64,000 nucleotides of DNA from Zobellia russellii (GTDB lineage: Bacteria > Bacteroidota > Bacteroidia > Flavobacteriales > Flavobacteriaceae): positions 930,001 through 994,000 of the forward strand of contig NZ_JACSOI010000001.1 of the NCBI RefSeq assembly GCF_018728565.1. The letters run 5' to 3'. The position numbers and the translations under genes are program-made. This document shows, one piece after another, positions 1 to 9,056 of this stretch (the stretch's first letter is position 1; every line of letters begins with the position of its first letter). Below the pieces are notes generated by a model. It was not told the DNA's origin and made no database searches. It saw only the letters and a list, made by a program, of their open reading frames with translations.

Positions 1-2
1 AT

Positions 3-425
3 CTAGAATACATAGAAAAAATGGATGCGTCCGAAGTTCTACCGGATGTGCCTAAGGTCTTAAATTTTTTGAAGGAAAGGAATATTCCTATTGCCCTTGG
101 CTCGGCAAGTAAAAACGCACGGCCCATTTTGGAAAAAGTAAATCTTTTATCTTATTTTGATGCCATTGTAGACGGCAATGACGTAACCAAGGCAAAACCT
201 GACCCAGAGGTTTTCTTGATTGCGGCCCGTAAGTTAGGCGTTGCACCGGAAAAATGTCTTGTTTTTGAGGATGCAGTGGCAGGTATACAAGCGGCGAACA
301 ATGCAAATATGGTAAGTATTGGTATTGGAGACGCCCAGGTTCTCTCCGAAGCGAATTATAATTTCAACGACTTTACGGAGATGAGCCTCGATTTTCTGGA
401 AAGCTTAATGTCGGCCGAGGCATAA
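3..425 (+). CDS. pgmB: Beta-phosphoglucomutase, 3' part (5' end outside window)
   Basis: HAD-superfamily mutase that converts beta-glucose 1-phosphate, the product of maltose phosphorylase, to glucose 6-phosphate in the cytoplasm. The frame is open to the left window edge, so the first Met at base 21 is internal and the N-terminal part with the nucleophile Asp lies outside. Visible HAD motifs are the Ser of GSASKNA (motif II), the Lys of KAKPDPEVF (motif III) and the Glu-Asp pair of VFEDAVAG (motif IV). The maltose phosphorylase gene starts 31 bp downstream on the same strand, which strongly supports beta-PGM over a generic HAD phosphatase. The truncation is a window-edge effect. Confidence 0.9.
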   Translation, partial: LEYIEKMDASEVLPDVPKVLNFLKERNIPIALGSASKNARPILEKVNLLSYFDAIVDGNDVTKAKPDPEVFLIAARKLGVAPEKCLVFEDAVAGIQAANNANMVSIGIGDAQVLSEANYNFNDFTEMSLDFLESLMSAEA

Positions 426-456
426 GCCCATTTTTTCACCCCTAAATTTAAACGAA

Positions 457-2760
457 ATGCAAGAGTATATAAAAGCGGACCCTTGGTCAATTATTGAAGA
501 AGGTTTTGATAAAGAATTGGTCAAATCATCAGAAAGTATTTTCAGTATTGGTAACGGAGCTATGGGGCAACGGGCCAATTTTGAAGAGCAGTATTCGGGA
601 GATACTTTTCAAGGGAGTTATATAGCTGGGGTCTATTATCCGGATAAAACCCGCGTTGGCTGGTGGAAAAATGGGTATCCAGAGTATTTTGCCAAAGTTC
701 TGAACGCACCTAATTGGATCGGAATAGAGGTTTTCATCAACGGAGAACCTTTAGATTTAAATACCTGCAAAAAAGTAGATAATTTCAGTAGGGAACTAAA
801 TATGAAAGAAGGCTGGTACCGTCGTGTTTTTACGGCCGTTCTGCCTAATGATGATAAGGTTTCCGTTAAAGTAACACGTTTCCTGTCTTTGGATTTAGAC
901 GAGGTTGGGGCTATTAAATATGAAATATCACCTGAAAATGGCGATGCGGAAATTAAGTTTGTTCCTTATCTAGATAGCGGTATTACCAATGAAGATTCCA
1001 ACTGGGACGATAAGTTTTGGAACACTACTTCGGTGACTTCGGAAGGCAAGCAGGCTTTTATAGAAGCGCATACTATGAAAACCCATTTTGAGACCTGCAC
1101 GTTTATGGAAAGCAGGTTGTTCCTTAACGGGGAGGCTATAGAACATCATCCAGCGGAACAGATTTCCGAATTGCGTGTTGGTCACGAATATGTACAAACT
1201 GCTAAACAAGGAGATACGTTAGCGCTCCATAAGTTAGGAGGATATGTAGTTTCTCGTAATCATAATGCATCTGCATTAAGGGAAGCTTCTAAAAAAGCTT
1301 TGCTCAAAGGTTTTGATCTAGGGTTTGAAGCGTTGTTGGATAGACAAAAGCAAGCCTGGGCCAAAATATGGGAGATGAGCGATATCACTATAGATGGCGA
1401 TGTAAAAGCGCAACAAGGCATCCGGTTCAATATTTTTCAGTTGAACCAAACGTATTTGGGCAAGGATTCACGTTTAAATATTGGACCTAAGGGGTTTACG
1501 GGAGAAAAGTACGGCGGAAGTACCTATTGGGATACGGAAGCGTATTGTATTCCTTTTTATATGGCTACCAAAGATCAAAATGTGGCTCGTAGTTTATTGA
1601 AATACAGATACAATCACCTTGAAAAGGCTATTGAGAACGCTCAGAAATTAGGTTTTTCAAATGGAGCGGCCCTTTATCCAATGGTTACCATGAACGGTGA
1701 GGAATGTCATAATGAATGGGAAATCACTTTTGAGGAAATACACCGTAACGGGGCTATAGCCTTTGCTATTTATAACTATTACCGCTTTACGGGAGACTAC
1801 TCTTATATCCCGGAAATGGGGTTAGAGGTACTTATTGGTATTGCCCGTTTCTGGCACCAACGAGCCAGCTTTTCTTCGGCCAAGAACAAATATGTTATAT
1901 TGGGGGTTACGGGACCCAACGAATATGAGAACAACGTAAACAATAACTGGTATACGAATTATCTGGCCAAATGGTGTATTGACTATACCATAAAGCAGTT
2001 ACAGCAGGTTGAAGACGGTTATAATGAGGATTACCAAAGGGTAATTGGCAAGGTCAAACTTACGGACAATGAAGTAGGACAATGGCAAAAGGTAGCGGAT
2101 AATATGTATTTCCCGTATTCCGAGGAAAAAGGTGTTTTCTTGCAACAGGACGGATTTTTGGACAAAGAGCTGATTACGGTTAGTGAGCTGCCCAAAACAC
2201 AAAGACCTATCAATCAAAAATGGAGTTGGGACCGCATTTTACGTTCGCCCTATATCAAACAGGCCGATGTTCTCCAGGGCTTTTATTTCTTTGAAGACCA
2301 TTTTTCGGAGAAGGAATTGGAAAAGCATTTTGATTTTTATGAGCCTTTTACGGTACATGAATCCTCTTTATCGCCATGCGTACATAGCATTCAGGCTGCA
2401 AAATTAGATCGTATGGAGCAGGCCTACACATTCTATTTGAGAACTTCCAGATTAGATTTGGATGATTATAATAAAGAAGTAGAAGAGGGCTTGCACATTA
2501 CCTCTATGGCCGGTACTTGGATGAGTATTGTAGAAGGCTTTGGAGGAATGAGGGTGGTAGACGATAAGCTTTCTTTTGAGCCCAAGATACCAGAGCAATG
2601 GCAGGCTTATTCGTTTAAAATCAACTTTAGAAATAGAATTCTTAAGGTAACCGTAAAAAATGGTAGTACCGAGTTTCTGCTTAACGGTCAGGAAGATATG
2701 TCTATCCGCTTGAACGGGGAACGTGTAGTGCTAACCCCTAATCAAGTGAAAGTAGTTTAA
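457..2760 (+). CDS. Maltose phosphorylase (GH65)
   Basis: Cytoplasmic GH65 enzyme, 767 residues, splitting maltose with phosphate into glucose and beta-glucose 1-phosphate. The N-terminal beta-sandwich (about residues 1-290) is followed by the (alpha/alpha)6 catalytic barrel. The general acid is Glu489 in GPNEYENN, followed by VNNNWYTN, a pattern typical of maltose rather than trehalose or kojibiose phosphorylases. No signal peptide is seen and the length is normal for the family. It lies between beta-phosphoglucomutase and a GH13 amylase, with only 3 bp to the latter, so the three form a maltodextrin-degrading operon. Specificity for another disaccharide cannot be excluded from sequence alone. 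Confidence 0.93.
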   Translation: MQEYIKADPWSIIEEGFDKELVKSSESIFSIGNGAMGQRANFEEQYSGDTFQGSYIAGVYYPDKTRVGWWKNGYPEYFAKVLNAPNWIGIEVFINGEPLDLNTCKKVDNFSRELNMKEGWYRRVFTAVLPNDDKVSVKVTRFLSLDLDEVGAIKYEISPENGDAEIKFVPYLDSGITNEDSNWDDKFWNTTSVTSEGKQAFIEAHTMKTHFETCTFMESRLFLNGEAIEHHPAEQISELRVGHEYVQTAKQGDTLALHKLGGYVVSRNHNASALREASKKALLKGFDLGFEALLDRQKQAWAKIWEMSDITIDGDVKAQQGIRFNIFQLNQTYLGKDSRLNIGPKGFTGEKYGGSTYWDTEAYCIPFYMATKDQNVARSLLKYRYNHLEKAIENAQKLGFSNGAALYPMVTMNGEECHNEWEITFEEIHRNGAIAFAIYNYYRFTGDYSYIPEMGLEVLIGIARFWHQRASFSSAKNKYVILGVTGPNEYENNVNNNWYTNYLAKWCIDYTIKQLQQVEDGYNEDYQRVIGKVKLTDNEVGQWQKVADNMYFPYSEEKGVFLQQDGFLDKELITVSELPKTQRPINQKWSWDRILRSPYIKQADVLQGFYFFEDHFSEKELEKHFDFYEPFTVHESSLSPCVHSIQAAKLDRMEQAYTFYLRTSRLDLDDYNKEVEEGLHITSMAGTWMSIVEGFGGMRVVDDKLSFEPKIPEQWQAYSFKINFRNRILKVTVKNGSTEFLLNGQEDMSIRLNGERVVLTPNQVKVV

Positions 2761-2763
2761 GGC

Positions 2764-4542
2764 ATGGGGCAGAATAAAAAGAAGGTGGTATATCATGTGT
2801 TTACTAGATTGTTCGGTAATACCAATACAACTAATAAGCCGTGGGGAACCATTGAAGAGAACGGGGTAGGGACGTTTTCGGATTTTTCAAAAAAGGCCTT
2901 GCAGGAAATTAAAAACCTGGGTGTAACCCACATATGGTATACAGGAGTGCCCCACCATGCCGTAATTAACGATTATACGTCATATGGAATTTCTAATGAC
3001 GATCCGGATGTAGTAAAAGGAAGGGCAGGATCGCCGTATGCCGTAAAGGATTATTACAATGTAAATCCCGATTTGGCAAAAAATCCGGAAAATAGGCTGA
3101 AAGAGTTCAAGAATTTAATCGGCCGTACACATAAAGAAGGTCTAAAGGTAATTATTGACATCGTTCCCAACCATGTGGCACGGAAGTATGAAGGCGGTTC
3201 AACTCCTGAGGGTAAGGAGCCTTTTGGAGCGTCAGACGATACATCGGTAGAATATCATAGGGACAATAACTTTTATTATATTCCCAATACTCCTTTTCAA
3301 GTACCAGAATGGCGTGATGGGTATTTGCCATTGGGCGGGGAAAACCATGAAGGGGTAGACCATAAGTTTTATGAAAACCCGGCAAAATGGACGGGCAATG
3401 GTTCGCGTTTGGCGCAACCGGACTTTAATGATTGGTACGAGACCGTAAAAATAAATTATGGGGTAAGACCGGATGGTCATTATGATTTTGATGTTTTACC
3501 AGATGATTTTGGTGGGAAGGACTATAAGGCCCATTTTGAGTTTTGGGAAGAAAGGTCTGTTCCGGATTCTTGGAAAAAGTTTAAGGACATTGCACTATAC
3601 TGGATAGAAATGGGCGTAGACGGTTTCCGTTATGATATGGCCGAAATGGTACCCGTGGAGTTTTGGAGTTACATGAATTCCAATATTAAAATGAAAAATC
3701 CGGATGCCTTTTTAATGGCCGAAGTCTATAACCCCCACGAATACAGAAATTATATTTTTAGAGGGAAAATGGATTACCTCTATGATAAGGTAGAAATGTA
3801 CGATTCCCTAAAAGGAATTATGCAAGGCCATGGTTGGACAGATCACATTCCTGTTATAAAGAACGGTACGCAAGATATTGAACACCACTTGTTGCATTTC
3901 TTGGAAAACCATGATGAGCAGCGTATTGCTTCTCCAGATTTTGCCGGTGATGCCAATAAAGGAAAACCTGCAATGGTGGTTTCGGCCACTATGACCACCG
4001 CTCCGGTTATGATTTATTTTGGACAAGAGGTAGGCGAGCCTGCTGCGGAAAATGCTGGATTTGGAAGCCCCACACGGACTTCAATTTTTGACTATATAGG
4101 AGTGCCGCACCATCAAAGGTGGGTGAACAATAAAAAGTTTGACGGAGGCCAGCTCTCCAAAGAAGAGGCTGAGTTACGGGATTTTTATCAGCGTTTATTG
4201 TCTTTTACCGTTAATAGTAGTGCCCTAATGGGGGCATATCAAGACATTCACTTTTATAATAAAGACCATACGGAATATTACAACCATCACGTACTTTCAT
4301 ATGTACGTTGGTCCAATAGTGAAAAGCTTATTGTTATTTCAAACTTTGATGCCAATGACTGGTTTGGTTTTGAATTGAAGCTTCCGGAAAATATTGTTCG
4401 CGAATGGCAATTGCCAGATGGGGAACATATCATTACTGATGTACTTTACGGGGTGGAGAAAACCTTAAAAGTGCAAAATGGTTCCGCCCAAGTACGCATA
4501 GATATTAATCCTCTGGAATCTTTTATTTTCACTGTAAAATAG
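2764..4542 (+). CDS. Cytoplasmic alpha-amylase family protein (GH13)
   Basis: GH13 glycosidase of 592 residues acting on alpha-1,4-glucans or maltodextrins. All four conserved regions are readable: region I around DIVPNH (residues 132-137), region II GVDGFRYDMAE with nucleophile Asp291, region III LMAEVYN with acid/base Glu320, and region IV ENHDEQR with Asp384. The C-terminal about 100 residues resemble a beta-sandwich domain C. There is no signal peptide, so it probably trims imported maltodextrins for the maltose phosphorylase encoded 3 bp upstream. The ATG at 2764 is the only sensible start. The exact product (amylase, maltogenic enzyme or other glucan hydrolase) is not fixed by these motifs. 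Confidence 0.88.
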   Translation: MGQNKKKVVYHVFTRLFGNTNTTNKPWGTIEENGVGTFSDFSKKALQEIKNLGVTHIWYTGVPHHAVINDYTSYGISNDDPDVVKGRAGSPYAVKDYYNVNPDLAKNPENRLKEFKNLIGRTHKEGLKVIIDIVPNHVARKYEGGSTPEGKEPFGASDDTSVEYHRDNNFYYIPNTPFQVPEWRDGYLPLGGENHEGVDHKFYENPAKWTGNGSRLAQPDFNDWYETVKINYGVRPDGHYDFDVLPDDFGGKDYKAHFEFWEERSVPDSWKKFKDIALYWIEMGVDGFRYDMAEMVPVEFWSYMNSNIKMKNPDAFLMAEVYNPHEYRNYIFRGKMDYLYDKVEMYDSLKGIMQGHGWTDHIPVIKNGTQDIEHHLLHFLENHDEQRIASPDFAGDANKGKPAMVVSATMTTAPVMIYFGQEVGEPAAENAGFGSPTRTSIFDYIGVPHHQRWVNNKKFDGGQLSKEEAELRDFYQRLLSFTVNSSALMGAYQDIHFYNKDHTEYYNHHVLSYVRWSNSEKLIVISNFDANDWFGFELKLPENIVREWQLPDGEHIITDVLYGVEKTLKVQNGSAQVRIDINPLESFIFTVK

Positions 4543-4548
4543 TATATC

Positions 4549-5298
4549 ATGAATAAGTTGTCAATTCTGACTATCTTTTGTGCACTAGTTCTATCAAGTT
4601 GTATGGAAAACAAGAAACCATTAGTTATTGGGCACCGCGGTGCCATGGGCCATGAAACCGAAAATACCATAGCTTCTATTGAGAAAGCCATGGAGATGGG
4701 TGTGGATATGTTGGAGATTGATGTTTTTAAAATAAAGAGCGGTGAAATTGTGGTCTTTCATGATGATACGGTAGAGCGCTTAACCGACGGAAAAGGTGAA
4801 ATAGAAAAGTATACCCTTAACGAGCTAAAAGCTTTAACCGTAGAGGGCGGGCATAAAATACCCACGCTACAAGAGGTTCTGGATGTTATGGCAGGAAAGA
4901 CCCAATTGAATATTGAACTAAAAGGAAGGAATACGGCCGTTGATGTGAATAGAATGATGGGAGCCGAAGTAAAATCGGGTAAATGGCAACTGAACGATTT
5001 TATTATTTCCAGCTTTGAGTGGGATGAGTTGCGGGATATGCGAAAGGCAAATAAAGAAGTAAGAATTGCTGTTTTAATTGAAGGTAACCCACTGGACGCA
5101 CTGGAGGTTGGCAGTGAATTGAATGCTGAAGCTATTAATCCTAGCTTTAAGAAACTTACCGCAGAGAATAACATAAAGATAAAAGAGGCCGGTTTTAAGA
5201 TTTATCCTTGGACGGTAAACGAGCCACAAGATATTCTACAAATGAAACGCTTTGGCGTTGATGGTATTATTACCAATTATCCAGAACGTATTGATTAA
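4549..5298 (+). CDS. Glycerophosphodiester phosphodiesterase lipoprotein
   Basis: GDPD-family enzyme of 249 residues that would hydrolyse glycerophosphodiesters to glycerol 3-phosphate and an alcohol. The N-terminus is a lipoprotein signal with lipobox LSSC (Cys at residue 17), so it acts outside the cytoplasmic membrane. Catalytic GDPD signatures are present: GHRG, ETENT, the Glu and Asp of LEIDV and the His of VFHDDT. The C-terminal GVDGIITNYPE is the usual end of the TIM barrel. It starts 6 bp after the amylase gene, and its stop overlaps the next start by one base (TAATG). It is therefore co-transcribed with the maltose genes, although no functional link is obvious. Confidence 0.9.
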   Translation: MNKLSILTIFCALVLSSCMENKKPLVIGHRGAMGHETENTIASIEKAMEMGVDMLEIDVFKIKSGEIVVFHDDTVERLTDGKGEIEKYTLNELKALTVEGGHKIPTLQEVLDVMAGKTQLNIELKGRNTAVDVNRMMGAEVKSGKWQLNDFIISSFEWDELRDMRKANKEVRIAVLIEGNPLDALEVGSELNAEAINPSFKKLTAENNIKIKEAGFKIYPWTVNEPQDILQMKRFGVDGIITNYPERID

Positions 5299-6572
5299 TG
5301 TTTGATGTTATCGTTATTGGCGGTGGTGCCGCAGGATTTTATACGGCTATTCATATTGCGGAGGCAAAACCACATCTTAAAATTGCAATTTTAGAACGGG
5401 GCAAGGATGTCTTGGGAAAAGTAAAGGTTTCCGGTGGAGGACGTTGTAACGTAACCCATGCAGAATTTGACCCAAGGGAGTTGACCAAAAACTATCCGAG
5501 GGGAGAAAAAGAACTTATAGGCCCCTTTCACACCTATTGTAGCGGAGACACCATAGCTTTTTTTGAAGAAAGGGGAATAACCCTCAAAATAGAATCGGAC
5601 GGGCGCATGTTCCCGGAATCGGATTCTTCCCAGACCATTATCGATTGTTTTTTGAACGAAACAAACCGTTTGGGTGTTAAAATTTTAAAACACAGCGCGG
5701 TTTCCAAAATTGAAAAAAAGGAGGATAAAGAAGGGTTTAAAATAACCACTATTAAACATAGTTATGAGTGTGAAAAACTTGTAGTGGCAACAGGAAGTAA
5801 TCCTAAAGTTTGGAAGCTTCTAGAAAATATGGGCCATACAATTGTGCCTGCGGTGCCCTCTCTGTTTACGTTTAATTGCAAAGACCAGCGTATTGCTGGT
5901 ATTCCCGGGGTAAGTACATTGGCACAGGTAGAGGTATTCCAAAATCAAGTGTACAACTCAAAAGTTACCACACGATTAAAAAGCAAAAAATCCAAACTGC
6001 CCATTTTAACTTCGGATGGGCCACTTCTTATTACGCATTGGGGTTTAAGCGGACCGGCAATCTTAAAACTATCGGCATGGGGTGCACGTTTATTGAATGA
6101 CATGCACTACAAATTTAAGATACGGGTAAATTGGCTTCCGGATTATAACTTTGAGGGACTCATGGGACTGTTTTTGGAAATCAAGGAGGTTGAGGCCAAA
6201 AAAACCGTTTTAAGAACCAAGGCACTTGAAGTTCCCCGTAGGTTGTGGACCAATCTGGTACGGGCTTCCGGCATCGATGAGACGGATAAATGGGCCGATG
6301 TTACCAAAAATCAATTGGAGAAATTAGCGCATCAACTTGTAGAATGCGAGCTTAAAATTGATGGAAAAAGTACCTTTAAGGAAGAGTTTGTCACTGCAGG
6401 CGGTATCGATTTAAAAGAAGTGAACTTCAAGACGTATGAGAGTAAAAAGCTGCCCGGTATGTATTTTGCTGGCGAGGTCATTAATGTAGATGCTATTACG
6501 GGAGGTTTTAATTTCCAAAATGCTTGGACGGGCGGGTATATTGCCGCACAGGCCGTAGCTAATAATTTTTAA
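5298..6572 (+). CDS. NAD(P)/FAD-dependent oxidoreductase, BaiN/HI0933 family
   Basis: Flavoprotein of 424 residues with an N-terminal dinucleotide-binding fold (VIGGGAAGFY), the family signature GKVKVSGGGRCNVTH near residue 40, and the C-terminal FAD contact AGEVINVDAITGGFNFQNA. The HI0933-like family is widespread and its physiological substrate is usually unknown; BaiN members reduce bile-acid intermediates in gut bacteria, which is unlikely to apply here. It begins within the stop codon of the GDPD gene and abuts the DUF1697 gene with no gap, so translation is probably coupled. The length is normal and both ends are intact. Confidence 0.88.
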   Translation: MFDVIVIGGGAAGFYTAIHIAEAKPHLKIAILERGKDVLGKVKVSGGGRCNVTHAEFDPRELTKNYPRGEKELIGPFHTYCSGDTIAFFEERGITLKIESDGRMFPESDSSQTIIDCFLNETNRLGVKILKHSAVSKIEKKEDKEGFKITTIKHSYECEKLVVATGSNPKVWKLLENMGHTIVPAVPSLFTFNCKDQRIAGIPGVSTLAQVEVFQNQVYNSKVTTRLKSKKSKLPILTSDGPLLITHWGLSGPAILKLSAWGARLLNDMHYKFKIRVNWLPDYNFEGLMGLFLEIKEVEAKKTVLRTKALEVPRRLWTNLVRASGIDETDKWADVTKNQLEKLAHQLVECELKIDGKSTFKEEFVTAGGIDLKEVNFKTYESKKLPGMYFAGEVINVDAITGGFNFQNAWTGGYIAAQAVANNF

Positions 6573-7112
6573 ATGAGTGTTTATATTGCTTTGTTAAGAG
6601 GAATAAACGTAAGCGGGCAGAAGAAAGTGCCTATGGCAGCGTTGAGGTCTATGTTAACTGAAATGGGTTTTTTAAATGTAAAAACCTATATACAAAGTGG
6701 TAATGTGGTTTTTGAAAGTGAGGAAGTAAGCACTGCTACTTTAGAAGTTTCAATTGCTGAAAACATTAAAAGAACTTTTGGTTTTGATGTGCCTGTTCTG
6801 GTAAAATCAAGAAGCGACTTTCAGGATATTTTCAATAGTAATCCGTATACGGATTTGGATGCCATTGCCCGGAAACAAGTGTATTTTGTTTTGTTGAAAA
6901 ATCTGCCGGAGCAAGGACTTGTTGATGCTTTTAGTACAGAAACCTATGCTCAAGAGGAGTTTGCAATAACGTGTTATTGTGTGTGTTTATGGTGTAAAAC
7001 GGGATACGGAAAGGCAAAATTGAACAACAATCTTGTAGAGAGAAAGTTAAAGGTTGAAGCCACTACCCGAAATTACAACACCATGGTAAAGCTACTTGAA
7101 ATGTCTTCTTGA
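6573..7112 (+). CDS. DUF1697 family protein
   Basis: A 179-residue protein matching the DUF1697 family: the opening YIALLRGINVSGQKKVPM, the central TYIQSGNVVFES and the C-terminal RKLKVEATTRNYNTM are hallmark segments. The family's function is not established. No signal peptide or membrane segment is visible, so it is cytoplasmic. It begins immediately after the flavoprotein stop codon and is the last gene of the operon. It converges with tspO, leaving only 8 bp between the two stop codons, so no separate terminator fits there. Confidence 0.85.
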   Translation: MSVYIALLRGINVSGQKKVPMAALRSMLTEMGFLNVKTYIQSGNVVFESEEVSTATLEVSIAENIKRTFGFDVPVLVKSRSDFQDIFNSNPYTDLDAIARKQVYFVLLKNLPEQGLVDAFSTETYAQEEFAITCYCVCLWCKTGYGKAKLNNNLVERKLKVEATTRNYNTMVKLLEMSS

Positions 7113-7120
7113 AACAGTAG

Positions 7121-7594
7121 TTAGTTCAGTTCCCAAAGTTTATAATTAAGAACGGTTGCAAAACATACCCAAAGCAGATAGGGAACCAATAACCAAGCGG
7201 CAGGTTTGCTTACCACTTTAAACCATTTTATGGTAATGGCAAGTACAATAAGCAAAGTGATAATTACCAATAGTGCCAAGAGCGGTTCTTTAAGGCCAAA
7301 GAAAACAATACTCCATGCTGCATTTAAGAGCAATTGAAATCCAAAATGGTAAAGTGCGGTCTGTACCCATAAATGGTAAAGCCCCTTTGCCCAAACAATA
7401 CCGGCGGCTACGCCCATCATAATGTAAAGAACGGTCCATACGGGCGCAAATACCCAGTTAGGCGGATTAAAGCTAGGTTTGTTTAGGGTGGTAAACCAGT
7501 CGTTTACGGAGCTTTGGGTAGCAAAACTAGATAGGAACCCAATAGCAAGGCAAATACTTACGGCGCATATAATGTAGAGGGCTTTCTTTTTCAA
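7121..7594 (-). CDS. tspO: TspO/MBR family tryptophan-rich sensory protein
   Basis: Small integral membrane protein (157 residues) of the TspO/translocator-protein family, which binds porphyrins and related ligands. Family marks are W-x-x-L-x-KPSFNPPNW in the first loop, followed by VWTVLYIMMG, and five hydrophobic segments that fit the five-helix TspO fold. The best start is TTG at 7594 (MKKKAL): there is no in-frame ATG upstream before a stop, nor early inside. It is transcribed away from the mevalonate diphosphate decarboxylase gene and convergent with the DUF1697 gene. Ligand and role in this organism are unknown. Confidence 0.88.
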   Translation of the reverse strand: MKKKALYIICAVSICLAIGFLSSFATQSSVNDWFTTLNKPSFNPPNWVFAPVWTVLYIMMGVAAGIVWAKGLYHLWVQTALYHFGFQLLLNAAWSIVFFGLKEPLLALLVIITLLIVLAITIKWFKVVSKPAAWLLVPYLLWVCFATVLNYKLWELN

Positions 7595-7662
7595 AATATA
7601 AAGCGTTTACCCCTAAAATAGTGATTTATTCCATTGATGGTTATCACAATCTTGGTAAAAAC

Positions 7663-7670
7663 TATCTTTG
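7663..7670 (+). promoter_or_regulatory. Flavobacterial -7 promoter box upstream of mvaD
   Basis: TATCTTTG fits the Bacteroidota -7 consensus TAnnTTTG exactly and lies 16 bp before the ATG at 7687. A TTG at 7634-7636 is a possible -33 element but with a long 26-nt spacer. The box lies downstream of the GTG at 7621, which argues that the longer reading frame starting there is not used. Confidence 0.5.
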
Positions 7671-7686
7671 CACAAAATATTTCGCG

Positions 7687-8772
7687 ATGACCGAAAAAGA
7701 ATTTATTCCCTCTCCTTATACAAAGTCCGTTTTATCCGGAAAAACCACCTATAAATCACCAAGTAATATTGCTTTGGTAAAATATTGGGGGAAGAAGGAA
7801 AACCAGATTCCAGCTAATCCTTCCATTAGTTTTACTTTAAACGAATGTGCTACGGTAACAACGGTAACCTATGAGAGATTAAACGAGCCAAGTAATAGCT
7901 TTTTCTTTGATGTTGCTTTAGATGGAAAAGTAGAGGAAAGTTTCAAACCGAAAATCAATACTTTTTTTGAGCGAGTATATCAGTATCTTCCATTTTTAAA
8001 GGAGTATCAGTTTAAGATAGGAACCTCTAATTCCTTTCCGCATAGTAGTGGTATTGCTTCATCGGCGTCAGGTATGAGCGCATTGGCACTTTGCCTAATG
8101 GAGATAGAGCGCAATTTAAACCCTGAAATGACTCAGGATTATTTTAATCAAAAGGCATCTTTTTTGGCAAGATTGGGTTCGGGGAGTGCCGCGCGGAGTA
8201 TAAAAGGTAGTTTAGTGCAATGGGGCGTACATGCCAAAATTGAGGGAAGTTCCAACTTATACGGAGTTGAATATCCACATAAAGTACATCCTGTTTTTCA
8301 AAATTATTGCGATACCATTTTATTGGTAGACAAAGGTCAAAAACAGGTGAGCAGTACGGTAGGGCATGACCTAATGCACGGGCATCCTTTTGCGGAACAA
8401 CGGTTTCATCAGGCCCATGAAAACCTTTTAAAGCTAGAAACGGTTTTTGCCGAGGGTGATTTAAACGAGTTTATTTCTATTGTTGAAAGCGAAGCCCTAA
8501 CGCTTCATGCTATGATGATGACAAGTCAACCTTATTTCATCCTCATGAAGCCCAATACACTTGAAATCATTAATAAAATATGGGCATTCCGCGAGGATTC
8601 TAAAACCCATGTCTGCTTCACTTTGGATGCCGGGGCCAATGTTCATGTACTCTATCCTGAAGATGAGAAAACACAAGTGCAACAATTTATTAAGGATGAG
8701 TTGGCGGCGTATTGCCAAAACGGGCAATTTATTCATGACTTTGTAGGAAACGGCGCTCAAAAAATAAACTAA
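7687..8772 (+). CDS. mvaD: Diphosphomevalonate decarboxylase
   Basis: GHMP-family enzyme of 361 residues that decarboxylates mevalonate 5-diphosphate to isopentenyl diphosphate with ATP. The N-terminal signature SNIALVKYWGKK, the phosphate-binding segment SSGIASSASGMSALA and the catalytic-Asp region LDAGANVHVL are all present. The frame extends to a GTG at 7621. ATG 7687 (MTEKEF) is preferred because the promoter box sits between the two and homologues start near there. This and the mevalonate kinase gene 284 bp downstream show isoprenoid synthesis by the mevalonate route, usual in Flavobacteriaceae. No phosphomevalonate kinase gene is seen in the window. Confidence 0.93.
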   Translation: MTEKEFIPSPYTKSVLSGKTTYKSPSNIALVKYWGKKENQIPANPSISFTLNECATVTTVTYERLNEPSNSFFFDVALDGKVEESFKPKINTFFERVYQYLPFLKEYQFKIGTSNSFPHSSGIASSASGMSALALCLMEIERNLNPEMTQDYFNQKASFLARLGSGSAARSIKGSLVQWGVHAKIEGSSNLYGVEYPHKVHPVFQNYCDTILLVDKGQKQVSSTVGHDLMHGHPFAEQRFHQAHENLLKLETVFAEGDLNEFISIVESEALTLHAMMMTSQPYFILMKPNTLEIINKIWAFREDSKTHVCFTLDAGANVHVLYPEDEKTQVQQFIKDELAAYCQNGQFIHDFVGNGAQKIN

Positions 8773-9056
8773 GAACTTCATAATTTAATAGAAGTTAGGC
8801 CGTTCAAGCTTCAAGAAAAATATGTTGTTTTGATCCATTATGTATCATAAAACGTACATATAGCGTATCTTTAAGTAGGTGCATAACATGAATTGGCTGC
8901 AGATGGGTAAGGTTTTTGCTTTAAACCAGACTAAATGTGGCGGGGTTTATGTGTTTTAACAGATAAAATTATAACGTTAATCGTGTAGTGGGGCAGAATT
9001 GTAGAATCATCAAAAGTATATTTTGTATTTTTGCACCGTAGCTAACCAACTATATA
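8773..9056 (+). other. Intergenic region between mvaD and mevalonate kinase
   Basis: A 284-bp stretch without a convincing gene. Just after the mvaD stop there is a 6-bp inverted repeat (AACTTC/GAAGTT with an 11-nt loop, about 8776-8798), not followed by a T-run. A 23-codon open frame (8888-8959, starting MNWLQMGK) is too short and too isolated to call. The right end holds the promoter box of the next gene. Confidence 0.4.
9026..9033 (+). promoter_or_regulatory. Flavobacterial -7 promoter box upstream of mevalonate kinase
   Basis: TATTTTTG matches TAnnTTTG exactly and is followed by CACC, 23 bp before the ATG at 9057. A TTG at 8999-9001 could be the -33 element with a 24-nt spacer. The gene after it heads a run of closely spaced genes, so a promoter is expected here. 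Confidence 0.5.

Noticed and set aside
1-425. Beta-phosphoglucomutase as a truncated pseudogene
   Set aside because: The reading frame is open to the left edge of the window; the missing part is simply outside it.
4758-5174. 138-codon open frame on the minus strand inside the GDPD gene
   Set aside because: It is fully antisense to a well-supported enzyme gene and Ser/Phe-rich, as antisense frames are; no motif or promoter.
7621-7686. Earlier GTG start for mevalonate diphosphate decarboxylase
   Set aside because: A TAnnTTTG promoter box lies inside this stretch, and the conserved N-terminus begins at ATG 7687.
8888-8959. 23-codon small frame between mvaD and mevalonate kinase
   Set aside because: It is very short, with no hydrophobic or repeat pattern and no start support; likely chance.
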